From assembly GCA_947650365.1 (NCBI GenBank), contig OX393554.1, positions 41,313,633-41,377,632 on the forward strand: a stretch of 64,000 bases of DNA, written 5' to 3'. Positions 1 to 11,200 of the stretch are shown here, one piece after another. A program made the position numbers and the translations under genes. Each line of letters begins with the position of its first letter. Positions within the stretch are counted from its first letter, which is position 1. Below the pieces are notes generated by a model. That model ran no database searches, had not been told where the DNA came from, and saw nothing but the letters and a program-made list of their open reading frames with translations. This stretch comes from Chamaelirium japonicum. Lineage: Eukaryota > Streptophyta > Magnoliopsida > Liliales > Melanthiaceae.

Positions 1-1838
1 GTTCCTCGATCCATAGCACGACGCTTCCATAAAAAGACTCGATGGCTAGTCTAAAGACTGCCAATGCCTTTGGTTCCTAACAGTAGTATCAGAGCTATTG
101 GTTCAGTGTAAAGGATTCGAGGCAGGTTAATCAGGGCAGAAGACAGTTTGAGAATCGAGAAGTTTCAATCGTATGAATTTCAGATTTTGGAAGATGTAGA
201 TAAAGGGTTCTTTTATCTGCAATCTATGCGAAAAGGAGGACAAGCCAGAGAGGATGTTCGAGAATGACTAGATGATTCTTGACAGCACATGCGTTTGACT
301 CGTTTCTCTCTTACCTCAAGTATCTCCAAGGATAAAAAACTACTGTGGGCTTGAAGCCCAAGCACATGGGTGTAGAAGAGATGTGGAACAAGTTCCGAAA
401 AGGGCTCCAAGTCAGCCTAAATCAATTGGAGATGCTTAGGTTGAATAGTTGGATCATCGAGTTCAGACGATGATGGGTTATCTTGGCACCCACTTAGGAC
501 GCTCTGAGATGTTGATCGAGGGAGCCAGAAAATTCGTGTGTGGTATGATAGTTGTTCGGACTCTCTGTGACGGTTGCCATATTTTGGATTTTAAGAGGCA
601 ATCTAAATATGTCTTTCCATATTAGATTCTCTCGGGTGTAGGACCATCGGTTTAGGTGGAGTTTTGGAGGTTTTGGATCGTACTTCTTCGATCTTGGAGG
701 GAGTCTTCAGTGGAGACTGTTATATGGTTGTTGCAAGGAATGCTTCAAAGGTAGAGGGTTCAGTAAAGAACAAATCTACGGGTGGAGCACATTTAGGCAC
801 CGGAAAGATAAAGAAGAAGTGGGTTTCGAAGAAGTCTAAATCAAATTAGACTTGGTCGATCATTGGTGTATGTGATCGGGCACCTGGTGTGCAATGTGGC
901 GACAAGGAAGGTAACAGATTATTACAGCTTCTTAGTAGCGATAATGACGATGGCGATGGAGGTAGCAACAATGATGGCATGTCATAATTTTTGGGCTGTT
1001 GGGCTTCATAGGGCTAAGGTGAAGATTGTTGGGTTTGCTCCAATGAAAAGGCGGACCAATCTGGCAAGTAGATCGTGTGCACGACCTCTACAGATGGGGG
1101 TTCGGAGATAGTCTAAGAGAAGAGGAAGTGCAGGAGGAACAAAGGATCCTGAGGGCACTGACACGGCGCTCCCCCCTAGGCTCTTGGAGCCTCAAGGCGG
1201 TGGTGACACAGTGGAGTGGTTTTTCTCGGTAGGGATTGAAAGCAAGTCATACACAAGGAGAGAACAGAAACCTAGTCTAGGATTTGTTGCGTAAAGAGGG
1301 AAGAGTAGAAGGAAAATAGAACGGAAGAAGGTAGGAGAAGAGGAAGAGAAGAAGAAGAGAAAAGGAGGATAATAGGGGTGTGCGGATCTTCTCCAAGTTC
1401 TTCAACACGACGATCAGGGAAGAAATCCATAAGATATGGTGTGCAGATCTTTTTCAAGTTTTTCGGTGTGGATATCTTGGTTTCTCCTCCGGATGCTTCC
1501 ATCTGTTGGTGATCTTTCGGTAATCTCTGTGTATTTCTTGGTAACGGGTGGTTCTCTACTTTGTGTGTATGTGTGAAGATTGAGAGGAGCAAGATTAGGG
1601 TTAGCGGGGTCCAACAAACAGAGATCACTGTTTGATGTAATTCTTGCTAATGATAATCTAAGATCTTGATTGCCCGTGAAATTCTGTATTTGTATCATTG
1701 TGTTTTGCTTTGTATTGTCTTTTGCCGATTGCTAGACGTGATCTCCACATGCTCCTGTTCCTCGATCCGTAACACGACGCTTCCATGAAAGACCTGTTGG
1801 CCGGTCCGAAGACCGCCGGAGCCTTGGTTTCCACCACT
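1..1838 (+). mobile_element. Degenerate LTR retrotransposon (5' LTR tail, internal, 3' LTR)
   Basis: The first ~77 bases (from 'gttcctcgatccatagcac') recur in diverged form at about 1756-1838, so both are read as LTR ends. Directly after the first copy, at about 78-91, lies a sequence close to the tRNA-Met primer site (tagtatcagagct against the usual tggtatcagagc). The 3' LTR seems to run from about 1018 to 1838 and aligns along its length with the solo LTR at 20103-21069. Both share the motif around 'gtgcacgac', a 'gagggcactg.cac' block and 'gagagaacagaaacc'. The ~0.9 kb internal part has no intact ORF, so this is a non-autonomous or decayed element. The left end lies outside the window. Confidence 0.6.
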
Positions 1839-2171
1839 ACTGACATAGACATTGCAATGTCGGTGCCTATATGCCGACATTCGGTCGGTGCTAGTGAACT
1901 TGTAATGTCAATTTCGGCAGGTAGCCACCGACACCGTGGAAAGATTATTGTGATTTTCCGGCATTGAATGGATATTAAAAAAAAAGGGGTGCCAATACAA
2001 ATCAGGGATACGGGTCGTGTGGCAATCAGAGAGGGGGTGCCAAGCTATAGTTTGTGGGTTGAAATAGAATTTCCCCTAACCTTCCCAGATACAGACGAGC
2101 AAAGGGGTTCCTGCGCATCCAGCAGGTCCTTTGCTCGTCGTTCTTCTTATCCTCTTCCTCCTCCGCCGCCG
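1839..2171. other. Short spacer between LTR and hydrolase gene
   Basis: This stretch should hold the promoter and 5' UTR of the hydrolase gene. It contains repeated 'acattgcaatgtcgg'-like words that also occur near 19740-19870, so part may be repeat-derived. I see no convincing TATA box. The reading frame of exon 1 stays open upstream to an ATG at 1968, so the true start could be earlier than the one chosen. Confidence 0.3.
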
Positions 2172-2279
2172 ATGATGATGATGTTGATGCCCTTCACTCC
2201 CACCACCACCACCACCACCACCAATGTTACTACAACTGCTCCGGCCACCACTCGTCCAGCAGTCATTCTACCGGTTTGA

Positions 2280-2367
<88 letters not shown>

Positions 2368-2610
2368 AATTTGGGTTGTATGTGCGTCGGTATGTGCTTT
2401 GGTTGCTGAGGAGGGCTGCTTGCTGCTATGGCAGGGACTGGGGAACAACACGGGGGACTACCAAGGCCTCGCCTCCACCCTCAGAGAGGTGTACGGCCTC
2501 CCCTCCCTGGTCGCCAGGGTCTCCCGACTCGACTGGTTCCGTAACGCCGCCGGATTGCTCGACCCCAACTACTGGAGGGGCACCCTCCGCCCCAGGCCCG
2601 TCCTCGATTG

Positions 2611-2659
<49 letters not shown>

Positions 2660-3551
2660 GCTTTGTTTGTTATTGCTTTTCTTCAGTTCTGCTCTTCTTT
2701 CTTCACTGCTGATTCCATCCCATCCCCTCAGGTATCTGGATCGAATTGAGGAGGCGGTCTCCGAGGCTAAGCAGCTCTCCCAAGAAGGTAATTGCCTCAT
2801 ACTCCACCCGATGCCGCCCCCGCCCAGTTCATTCTCCATGCTAATTACTTGTGTTCGAGTCGTTGTAACTTGTAAGATCGAAATTCTAGCACATGACAAA
2901 TTCTAGCACATTTTTGGGCTACTGGGTTAATCTCAATCAAGCATCATCGTCGATTTTGCAAAAATATCTCTCTATGAACCTATATATCGCAATTATATAT
3001 GCGATTTGGATCCAAGGAATCATGTTTCAATTCATCCATCTCTTTGCCTTAAAATTTACGGAAACCTCATACAAGTCTTCTCGATGATTATGGTTACGGT
3101 TAGATATGGGGTTCTAGATCCTTCTTAGCACTAGTAAGAAACCCGGGCAATGCCTGAATGTGTTTGATGCACGCCATTTGGCAAAGTCGACATCACAACT
3201 GATCAAAGAAGTGTGAAATCTAAAGCGAGTGTGATTCACTTGTTAGAGAGAGAGAGAGAGAGAGAAAGAGTGATTAACATCAAATGACCATTAAATGCCA
3301 TTGAATGAAAATTTATCATCTTTATGGTAGGTTTTTAAATGGATTTAAAAGAGTCACACACGGAAGAAGAATTCTAGCTTTTTAAAAGACGTCCACGTGT
3401 CACAACACGGGAGAGAGACTTCCATTTTAGTATAGATACTAGTAAGAAACTCGGGCAATGCCCGAATGTGCTTGATGCACGTCATTTGGCAAAGACGACA
3501 TCGTAACTGTTCGAAGAAGTATGAAATCTGAAGTGAGTGTGATTCACTTGT

Positions 3552-3588
<37 letters not shown>

Positions 3589-6500
3589 ATATCAAATTAC
3601 CATTAAATGCCATTGAATGAAACTTTATCATCTTTATGGTAGGTTTTTAAATGGATTTAAAAGAGAGCCGCGTTCACACACGGAAGAAGAATTCTTCCTC
3701 TTTAAAAACATCCACATGTCACAACACGGGAGAGAGGCTTCCATTTTAGTATAGATACTAGTAAAAAACCCAGGCAATGCCTGGATGAACTTAATGCACA
3801 TCACTTGGCAGAGACGGCATCTACGTCATCCGAAGAAGTGTACAATCTGGAATTAGTACGATTCACTCATCCCGATATGATTCGCTTGTTAGAGAGAGTA
3901 TTAATTAACATCAAATAAAGATTAATTACCATTGAATGGGCATTTATCATATTTATAGTAGATTTTTAATAGGATTTATTATAGAGAGTTGCGTTCACAC
4001 ACGAGAAAAGGATTCTGACTCTTCAAAAGATGTCCACGTGTCACAAAACGGGAGAGAGGCTTCCATTTTAGTATATAGTATAGATAGATATATAGATAGA
4101 AGGCAAATTATTCATTCCTTGGTGCCTTATGGTTCCCAAATAACAAATTACTGCGTGTTTCTTTGTCCATTGTATGTATGTATGCAGGTGGTGGGGGCAT
4201 ATCATTGATAGGTCATTCGGCCGGGGGCTGGCTTGCGCGCGTCTATATGGAAGAATTCGGGCCGTCTAATATCTCGTTGCTGCTGACCCTCGGATCTCCT
4301 CACTTGTACGGATCATTAGGATACCATGTATGAATGTTGGTTTCACTCTTGGCTCAACCGTCAAATATGTCACTGTCATTTTCGATCGACTTTGCGAAGA
4401 AATAGACGCACGAACTAAGTGCCGCATTAATAGCACAAATAATTTCTTCTAATTTTCAAATTAAGCGCACATTATAGCCTATAGGGTTAATATTTTGGGT
4501 GCTCTTATGTTAGAAAAAAGAAAACGGAAAAAGTTGGTGATAATAGAGCGCGCGAGCCGTTAGAAGGATTCATAATGCCGACTCCCAATAGATGGAGAAG
4601 GCTTGCTGGTTATCTTTTTTAGATTAGTGTTATCTTTTTGCTGGAATTGTTTCACAGTTGTAGTATTCTTCTCAAGCTTTGAGCAAATGTAGCCCCATTT
4701 CTACAAACTGCTGCCAGATTATTTATCATCACTATGGTTGAGTAGGAATTGTTGTTTGTTCCAGGCCACCCCCAAAGGGCTTGCCAGGAGTCATTGATCA
4801 AACCAGAGGCCTCTTGGATTATGTTGAGAAGCATTGCGCGCCAGCTGTTTATACACCGCAACTAAGATACGTATGTATCGCCGGAAGGTAATAGTAAAAA
4901 CCGATTCTTTCCAAGTAGGATGGTAGGCATTCATCATCAAGTGCAGCGCTCTTGATTGCGTAACATTATATTCACTCTCTTGTCTGCCCTTCCAATCTAA
5001 CATGCCATTTTAGTTATTCGCTCGATACTCCTGGATTAGTATCTACTGAAATTTATATAAGAGGCACAATGAGCAGACCAAATATTGCTAATTGTAGATC
5101 CTTTCATTCTCAATCTGAAGTAATTGTTGTGGGATCAGGGCTTTCAGATCATGCGCGTATCATACACTCGAATGTCAATAATTATGTATATACTTGTAAT
5201 AAGTGCTAAGTAATACGTACCTTTTCTTGTGTGTACGTCTGGACAGGGGGTTTTAACTTAGTTTAAGGACACAATATTGTCACATAAATGATTTAATAAA
5301 TTTATGTGAGCAAGTAAATCTACTTAGTGCCATAATCTACTTCCCACCGAATTAGCATTGTTCCTATGAAGGAGTATATATTTGCCGGATTGCTACTTAT
5401 TTACAAAGTCGCACCCAGTGTTCTAAAAAGCGGCCTAGGCTGCTGCTTAGGTGCTAGAAGACCCCCCACCGCCTAGCCTAGTTCTAGGTGGTGTAGAAAA
5501 GCGGCCCAGGCCTCTAGACGGGGCTAGACGACCGCCTAGGCGGTCCTAGGTGGGGCTAGGCGACCGCCTAGGCAGATCTAGGCACTAGAACGTGTATAGA
5601 TGCTATTCTATTAGTGATAATCATAAATTTATGATTCGAAATATACTAAAATTATGGATATTATGATATTATCTGAGATAATATCATGCTTGCTTTTGTT
5701 CATGTTAATCTTGAATTTATGGTTATATAAATGATACATGCTCTTTAAAATAATATTTAGGATAATCTTGAATATATATATATAATTAAAAAAAGCTAAA
5801 ACGCCTAGGCGCCGCCTAGGCGCTAGAAGGTCCCCCACCGCCCGACTAGTGCCTAGCGCTTTTTAGAACATTGGTCACACCCAACTTCTCTGTTTCAGTT
5901 TTTTCTTAGCAAACTCTCGGTATTTGACCCACCGTACGTTTGAGGGGGGTGTTAGTCAGATGTATAGTCTAGTGCACATTCTTTCTTTTGTGTATGAACC
6001 TCAAATGAGAACACATGTACTCTATATATATTGACCCATTGGCCCTAATGAGAGGTAGTTCATTCTCTCCCAAACCCTCACCTCCATCTCTTTTTCCCCT
6101 AGGGTTTGTTGTCACCACCTCATCATTCTATATATGGTCTACCACTTGGTTGGGCTCGATCCCCATAGCCAAGGCGGCAGTTCCGTTTGATATGCAGGCA
6201 GTCCCATGGGTTTCTCGCATTTCGGCTCGTATCATTCAATATATGGTCTACCCCTTGGTACGTGGAATGTTTTTCTTCTCCATTGTTTGTTTGTAGCAGA
6301 GCTCGTGGAACTCATCTCCTCCATCCCCATCCTTCGCTATTCTCCCCGTTCATTCCCTTTAGGGTCCTCCTCACCTCTTCCTTCTCCGTTAAGCAAGCTT
6401 ATGATCGCGGAGCAGTAACATTGGGCGACGCCCAACGTGTTTTACCTGGAAATTGTTGCATCGGTGGCTTCCTACTCGGGATTTCCTTACTGGTCTGCAA

Positions 6501-7680
6501 GTGTCTTCCTATTGTCCCTGCTGTTTGGTTGACCTTGAGTCTCTTGATTACTCTTTTCTGGTTCCTCAGCAGCCACTATGCGGCGCTATGTCCAGCAAGG
6601 GCTCAATCTCCCCTCTCCATCACTCTGGTCTATCCTTGAGTTTGGCAATATGCTTTGCTACTCTCCTGGCCTGGTATATATGGAAAGCTCGCAATCAAAC
6701 TTGTTTTGATCTCCTTAATGAGCATCCATTGCGGACTGTCCACCACATCACGCACTAGGTTTTGTCTAACCATTCGTCCCCCACCGATGCTGAAGGATTG
6801 CACCGGTTACCGTCAGTGGCTCCCGTCCTGGTTCCTGGCTTGATCCATTCCTTCTCTCGCTGGCAGTCAGACTTCTCTCTGGATTGAAGGTGATTCACAA
6901 GCTACAATATAACTATGCTCTCTTTGGCCGTCGAATCCTCTGCTTCAAGATTGTCAGACTTTGGTTCAACATTTATGCGCTAGTCGTGTTTCTTGTATCT
7001 ACCGGTAGGGCATCTCAGCAGTGAATTGGTTCGCATAACGCGCACGTGTGAGTCTGATGCCAGTATGAGGCTGCATATATGTTTTGTGTGAGAGTCTGAT
7101 GCAACATTAGCTACTACTATAGATCGACGCACACCCATCCTTTCCCCGCCCAAAAAAAAAAACTTTCTGACCCATGAGCAGGCTGCAGCAGCTTGGATAT
7201 ATTCTGAAGAGCTAAGAGACACATTTCTCGGCAGGTACATTGAGGGAGCACGCTTGATCGGCAGCAACTCATCTACCCATGACGCGACGGTACTTCCTGC
7301 CGATGATAGGGATCCGAGGTTGGTGGGGTCGATGGCGGTCGATAGCATCGCTAACTCCATCTCATCAGCACCCAGCTACCGCGCTCGCTTCGTCGGTCAG
7401 GGCTATAAGCAGGTAAGCAGTGTTTCTTTGCTTTGTTGCGGCACCCATTACTCGAAGACCTGATTGTCCCCACCCCTTGCAAGCCTTATTGCAGGTCTGT
7501 GGGCGGGCAGATGTGTGGGGAGACGGTGTCGTTCCTGAAACGTCAGCCCATCTGGAGGGCGCACTGAACATAAGCTTGGACGGGGTTTACCACTCCCCGG
7601 TCGGTTCCGAAGATGCCCTGAGGCCCTGGTACGGCTCCCCAGCTGTGGTCGAGACATGGGTCCATCACCTCCTCGACTGA
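2172..7680 (+). CDS. Alpha/beta-hydrolase superfamily protein (lipase-like), 7 exons
   Basis: Exons: 2172-2273, 2435-2610, 2732-2787, 4188-4305, 4765-4887, 7235-7412 and 7495-7680. The total is 939 nt (312 residues), with every junction GT-AG and phase-consistent. Seen: exon 1 ends in RPAVILP and exon 2 opens with GLGNNTGDY. Exon 4 carries the nucleophile elbow GHSAGGW, exon 5 reads PPPKGLPGVIDQTRGLLDYV, and the last exon holds WGDGVVPE and YHSPVG. The Asp and His there are plausible partners of the catalytic Ser. From family knowledge, this matches a conserved plant group annotated only as alpha/beta-hydrolases; the substrate is not known to me. The Thr-rich N-terminus (MMMMLMPFTP then a poly-Thr run) could be part of an organelle transit peptide (inference). 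The start was chosen at the ATG run just before the conserved block; an in-frame ATG at 1968 would add 68 residues. Confidence 0.9.
2282..2366 (+). repeat. (CT)n microsatellite in hydrolase intron 1
   Basis: About 85 bp of pure CT starting eight bases after the exon 1 donor at 2274. It fills half of the 161 bp intron and places a long pyrimidine tract on the sense strand. Confidence 0.95.
2614..2656 (+). repeat. (CT)n microsatellite at donor of hydrolase intron 2
   Basis: A CT run begins three bases after the GT of the intron 2 donor (2611), so the donor reads gtcctctct, a poor match to the plant consensus. The donor is nevertheless required to join ...VLDW to YLDRIEE. Confidence 0.9.
3131..4084 (-). 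mobile_element. Tandem array of three small non-autonomous Helitrons
   Basis: Three copies lie head to tail at 3131-3436, 3439-3755 and 3758-4084. Read on the minus strand, each starts with TCTATACT and ends with CTAG. A GC-rich hairpin sits just inside the 3' end: in copy 2, TCGGGCA and TGCCCGA around a one-base loop, followed 8 nt later by CTAG. Flanks are A on the 5' side and T on the 3' side, as expected for Helitron insertion between A and T. There are no TIRs or target duplication. Each copy carries a GA tract of differing length and a 'ccacgtgtcac' block. The copies are diverged from each other (copy 3 most). The array sits in intron 3 of the hydrolase gene, in antisense orientation. 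Confidence 0.8.
4888..5415. other. Hydrolase intron 5, left part
   Basis: AT-rich intron sequence after the donor at 4888. I see no element, repeat or coding signal here. Confidence 0.4.
5416..5873. mobile_element. hAT-type MITE 1 (458 bp)
   Basis: Terminal inverted repeats are cagtgttctaaaaagcg and its near complement cgctttttagaacattg. The flanking 8-bp duplication is gtcgcacc on the left and gtcacacc on the right (7 of 8). Subterminal regions are packed with the palindromic word cctaggcg. The middle is AT-rich and non-coding. An 8-bp duplication and CAGTG-like ends fit the hAT superfamily. It lies in intron 5 of the hydrolase gene. Confidence 0.8.
5874..6369. other. Unclassified repeat-like intron sequence
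   Basis: Contains a degenerate direct repeat of 'tatatggtctacc.cttggt' at about 6133 and 6241. It may be the upstream part of the LINE fragment that follows, but no domain can be read. Confidence 0.25.
6370..7020 (+). pseudogene. LINE 3' fragment: zf-RVT and RNase H remnants
   Basis: Broken frames show the landmarks of the zinc-binding region that follows reverse transcriptase in plant LINEs. FSVKQAYD lies near 6380, LPTRDFLT near 6467, a Cys pair CPCC with VDLESLD near 6510, and YIWKARNQTCFD near 6680. About 200 bp further on, the frame WIEGDSQA (about 6882) fits the second RNase H motif. Frameshifts and stops separate these parts, so it is dead. It lies in sense orientation inside hydrolase intron 5. 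Confidence 0.6.
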
Positions 7681-8214
7681 TGACAGCATAGCAGCAGCAG
7701 CAGCAGCAGCTTCATGATCTTGAATCTGCCGGGAGGTTATAGAGACTTCATTGTTTGAGATGAAAGAATCCCTGGGTGTTGTGAAAACAGACCTTCATCA
7801 ACAATTTAAAGATGTGATGTCTCACAACTTGCTCATTCTTATAGCAACTGGAGACTGCTACTGCTGCAGGTGAACCAACTCAGACACAACCATCAGGTTC
7901 GGTTGATCGCCTGTAACATACCGGAATGGTGGGTGGAAACCAACAAATATCACCAGAATAACGAGCCAGGACCACCCGAGCCCGATTGCAATATGACACC
8001 ATGGCAAGCATCACAATGGGAGGGGGGGAACCACAAGGACATAAAAAAGAGAGAAAAAGGTTTGCTACCCTTTTGTACAGAGAAGGGCTGTTCAACACAG
8101 TTCTGATCATGGTCGAGTCCCCAACCTTTCCCAAACCAAGATGACGCACACATAGCACCCCAAAAACTGAGTAGCTGCTACACCCAGGTTTCCGCCCGTC
8201 TAATCCAGTCTCGG
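7681..8214. other. 3' ends of two convergent genes
   Basis: A 534 bp spacer between the hydrolase stop (7678-7680) and the SWIB stop (8215-8217). It contains a short (cag)n run at about 7690-7710 and presumably both 3' UTRs and polyadenylation sites. No terminator or other element is evident. Confidence 0.5.
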
Positions 8215-11200
8215 TCAGGTAGATTTCAGGAAATGAGAGGAGAGCAGCTTCGCAATTTCCATCATCCCCACCTTGTCCTTCCCATCAAATATAGTCTTCA
8301 GCTTGTCATCACAGCGGATCTCCCTCTTGTTTGCCGGGTTCTGCAGACAGGGTCACACACCGACCGCACGCACCACATTAGATAGACACAGGAGGATCCA
8401 GCTAAATGAAAAGGGCTTATACCATATACAAATCGCTCATGAGAGCGAGTGCACTCAATGTGTGTTACATCAGAGTCCCACAGTGAAACGAGTCATATAT
8501 GCGTTGGACGATAGTTCCAATTACCAATTACTCGTTCAAGTGCATGGGGGATGTTGCCCAGGAAAATACCAATCATGTCAAACCTCATAATGTTTTCAAT
8601 TCTATTCTATAGCTCTTTTCAAGATGACCTTTCTTCACATTAGGATCTTTATGTGCAAGTTAGCCATAATATTACATGAGAAATGCTATTCAGCCCGAAG
8701 GTTTTCCCGATTCCGCTGAGCCTGATTGACGTGGCCGTGTACGAGTGGTGGTGTTAGAGATTTAAATGTGGCTAGTGAGATTCAACCACCAGTCGTACAC
8801 GTCCATGTCAATCGGGCTGAGCGGAATACCATTTCTCTATTACATGGTCGAATTACAAAATCACCATGTGACAAGAAGGGATAATACTAAATGGAAAATA
8901 AGATGATCATAAAAATCCATAAACTAATTGGGATTCGACTGAATGCAATATAGCAATTCTTTTTAACACATTACGCTCACCGATCGATCAATGCTCACTA
9001 TCCTACTACATATATCCTCAAAAGGAAAGCTGGGTGTATCATCATCTACTGATCACAAACATAATGCATATGACCTCCATCAGCGTCTACCAACTAATCA
9101 TGAACTTGACTTAAACAAAAATCCAGTTTTTTTAGAGGGTTAAAGAAACCTGAGGCAATAAACAGTTTAAAACCCATTTGCTGCACTTTGATTCCAAACT
9201 GTGATGAAGACTCAACTCCAGAATGGTACCTAAAGACATGGAAATAGATAAACCCACTAAATACTCTTCTGCAATTTGATATTACCTGACGGTCGGGATT
9301 CAGGATTCCAGAGGCCAAGAAGATGATTGCCATCAGATCCTCGTGTAGGTTACAACAACTACAAATAGGCATGCATAATTGGTGGAGTTCTCAGCTTTAA
9401 CACCACATAACTGAAGAAGGATGAGCAAACAGGGCTGTCAATGCACCCAAACCAAAACCTAGATAAATGCCCATTATTCAGCTTATAAGGACATGTCCCA
9501 CACCCACGTACAGGGTTAAGTCAAATTTAGGTACCCCATACCTGATACGACACCTGAAAAAGCACTCCGCCGAAAGTTTGGCTCATACCTAGCAAAATAC
9601 AGGTTAGGTCCGGGTCCGGTTCATAATTTCTTTATTTGTATTCCCAGACTTTCTTCCCTAGTCATCGTTTGGTAAGTCAAAAAAAAAAAGCAAACACGGA
9701 AATCCTGATATAACCATAAAATGTAGAACTTCTTTGCAAACACTGGGTATCTCACACCATTACCATAAGGTGCTCTCACCGGCCTCTATGAAACCCAGAT
9801 ACAACCTAAACCCTATATCTGGGTCTACCTTTCAAACCATAACATACACATTTGCTATCAGATCCAAGTGCCAATACCAGGCCCTTGTTCAACTAGATTA
9901 ATTCTTCCAGAAGATCTAATCAGCACAACATCCAGCACCCACATATGGAACCTACCAAAGATTCCATCCCTACTGATCCTCTCTTAACTTTGCCCAAAGA
10001 AAGAGCTTTCGGAGTAAATGACCATAAGCCTCATCAACCACTAAAAACTCATGAACAAGGCTTCCATTTTGACAAAGTTATGCCGTTATTTTCACTAACT
10101 CCAAGATACTGTCAGCACAAATTATGAGTGTTACTCAAACCTCAAAGCAGCTTACACTCCACATACCAAAATGACCCCACTAAAAGAGATGGAATCCCCT
10201 TGCCTAAGCACATTTTATTACCAGGGCAGTTCCATACCTATCCTTTGCATCCCTACTATCAGCAATTCCAGTCAACATTATCATGAGCCTGATACAAATT
10301 GACCTCACAAGTTGACTCTACTTCACCTTTCTTACGTCGTGCACCCATAATCATGCGTCGACAACCATAACTAAAATATGATTGTAGCACTACACAATAA
10401 TCAATGCAAATGATGCATCTAAGGTTAAGTTGTCAGACTAACGGTCAGCTGCTTTCAACTGAGAGCATAAACACCTAAAACAGACTTGTATATCTAGTGC
10501 TGATTCTAATAAAAAAAAACAATCCAAATTAGGCCTGCTCTCTCTATAGGTGCTCAGATTTTTACCCAATTTATAGCGCCATAATAACAAGCAAAAATAA
10601 TGCATAAGGCAAAAGTTGCAAGGTTAAATGTCAGATAGGACAGTCAGAGTCCTAATATCAAGAACTAACTACAGTGAATCCATAGCTGTGTAGGACAGGT
10701 GTATATGGAGTCATACTTTGCAAGATCTAACAATTGTGAATCCAAACCTGTGAAGGACGTTTAGTTCGGACAACACTACCGCAGATTAGAGATGTAGGAA
10801 GAAAAGCCATGTTGGTTTGGACAAAAGCCTATATACATCATATACAGCAAAACATTCTCGAGATATGCTTATAGCCCGTCTCTTGTCAGTGTGCATCATC
10901 TCCAATAAACAAAACCCTCAAAGAATCCTAGTGTCACTATGCCTCTATCTAAAGGATCTTCTATTATAATTAAAACCATGCTATCATGCACAAGGTGTAC
11001 AAAAAAATCAGAAAAAACAGTTCATAGAACATATCTAAACCAGTTTTTGACCCCTAATAAAAAGAAACAAATAAATGGTCCTTAAATTAATACTGCGAGA
11101 TCCGTTTTTGATCCCTAATAAAAAGCAAACTAATAAATGATCCTTAAATTAACACTAAAAGATCCCAACGAAATCTCCCTGAAATGTACATCTAGGTGAT

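Noticed and set aside
1968..2171. Upstream in-frame ATG as start of the hydrolase
   Set aside because: The added 68 residues show no conserved block and partly overlap repeat-like sequence. The ATG run at 2172 is preferred, though 1968 is not excluded.
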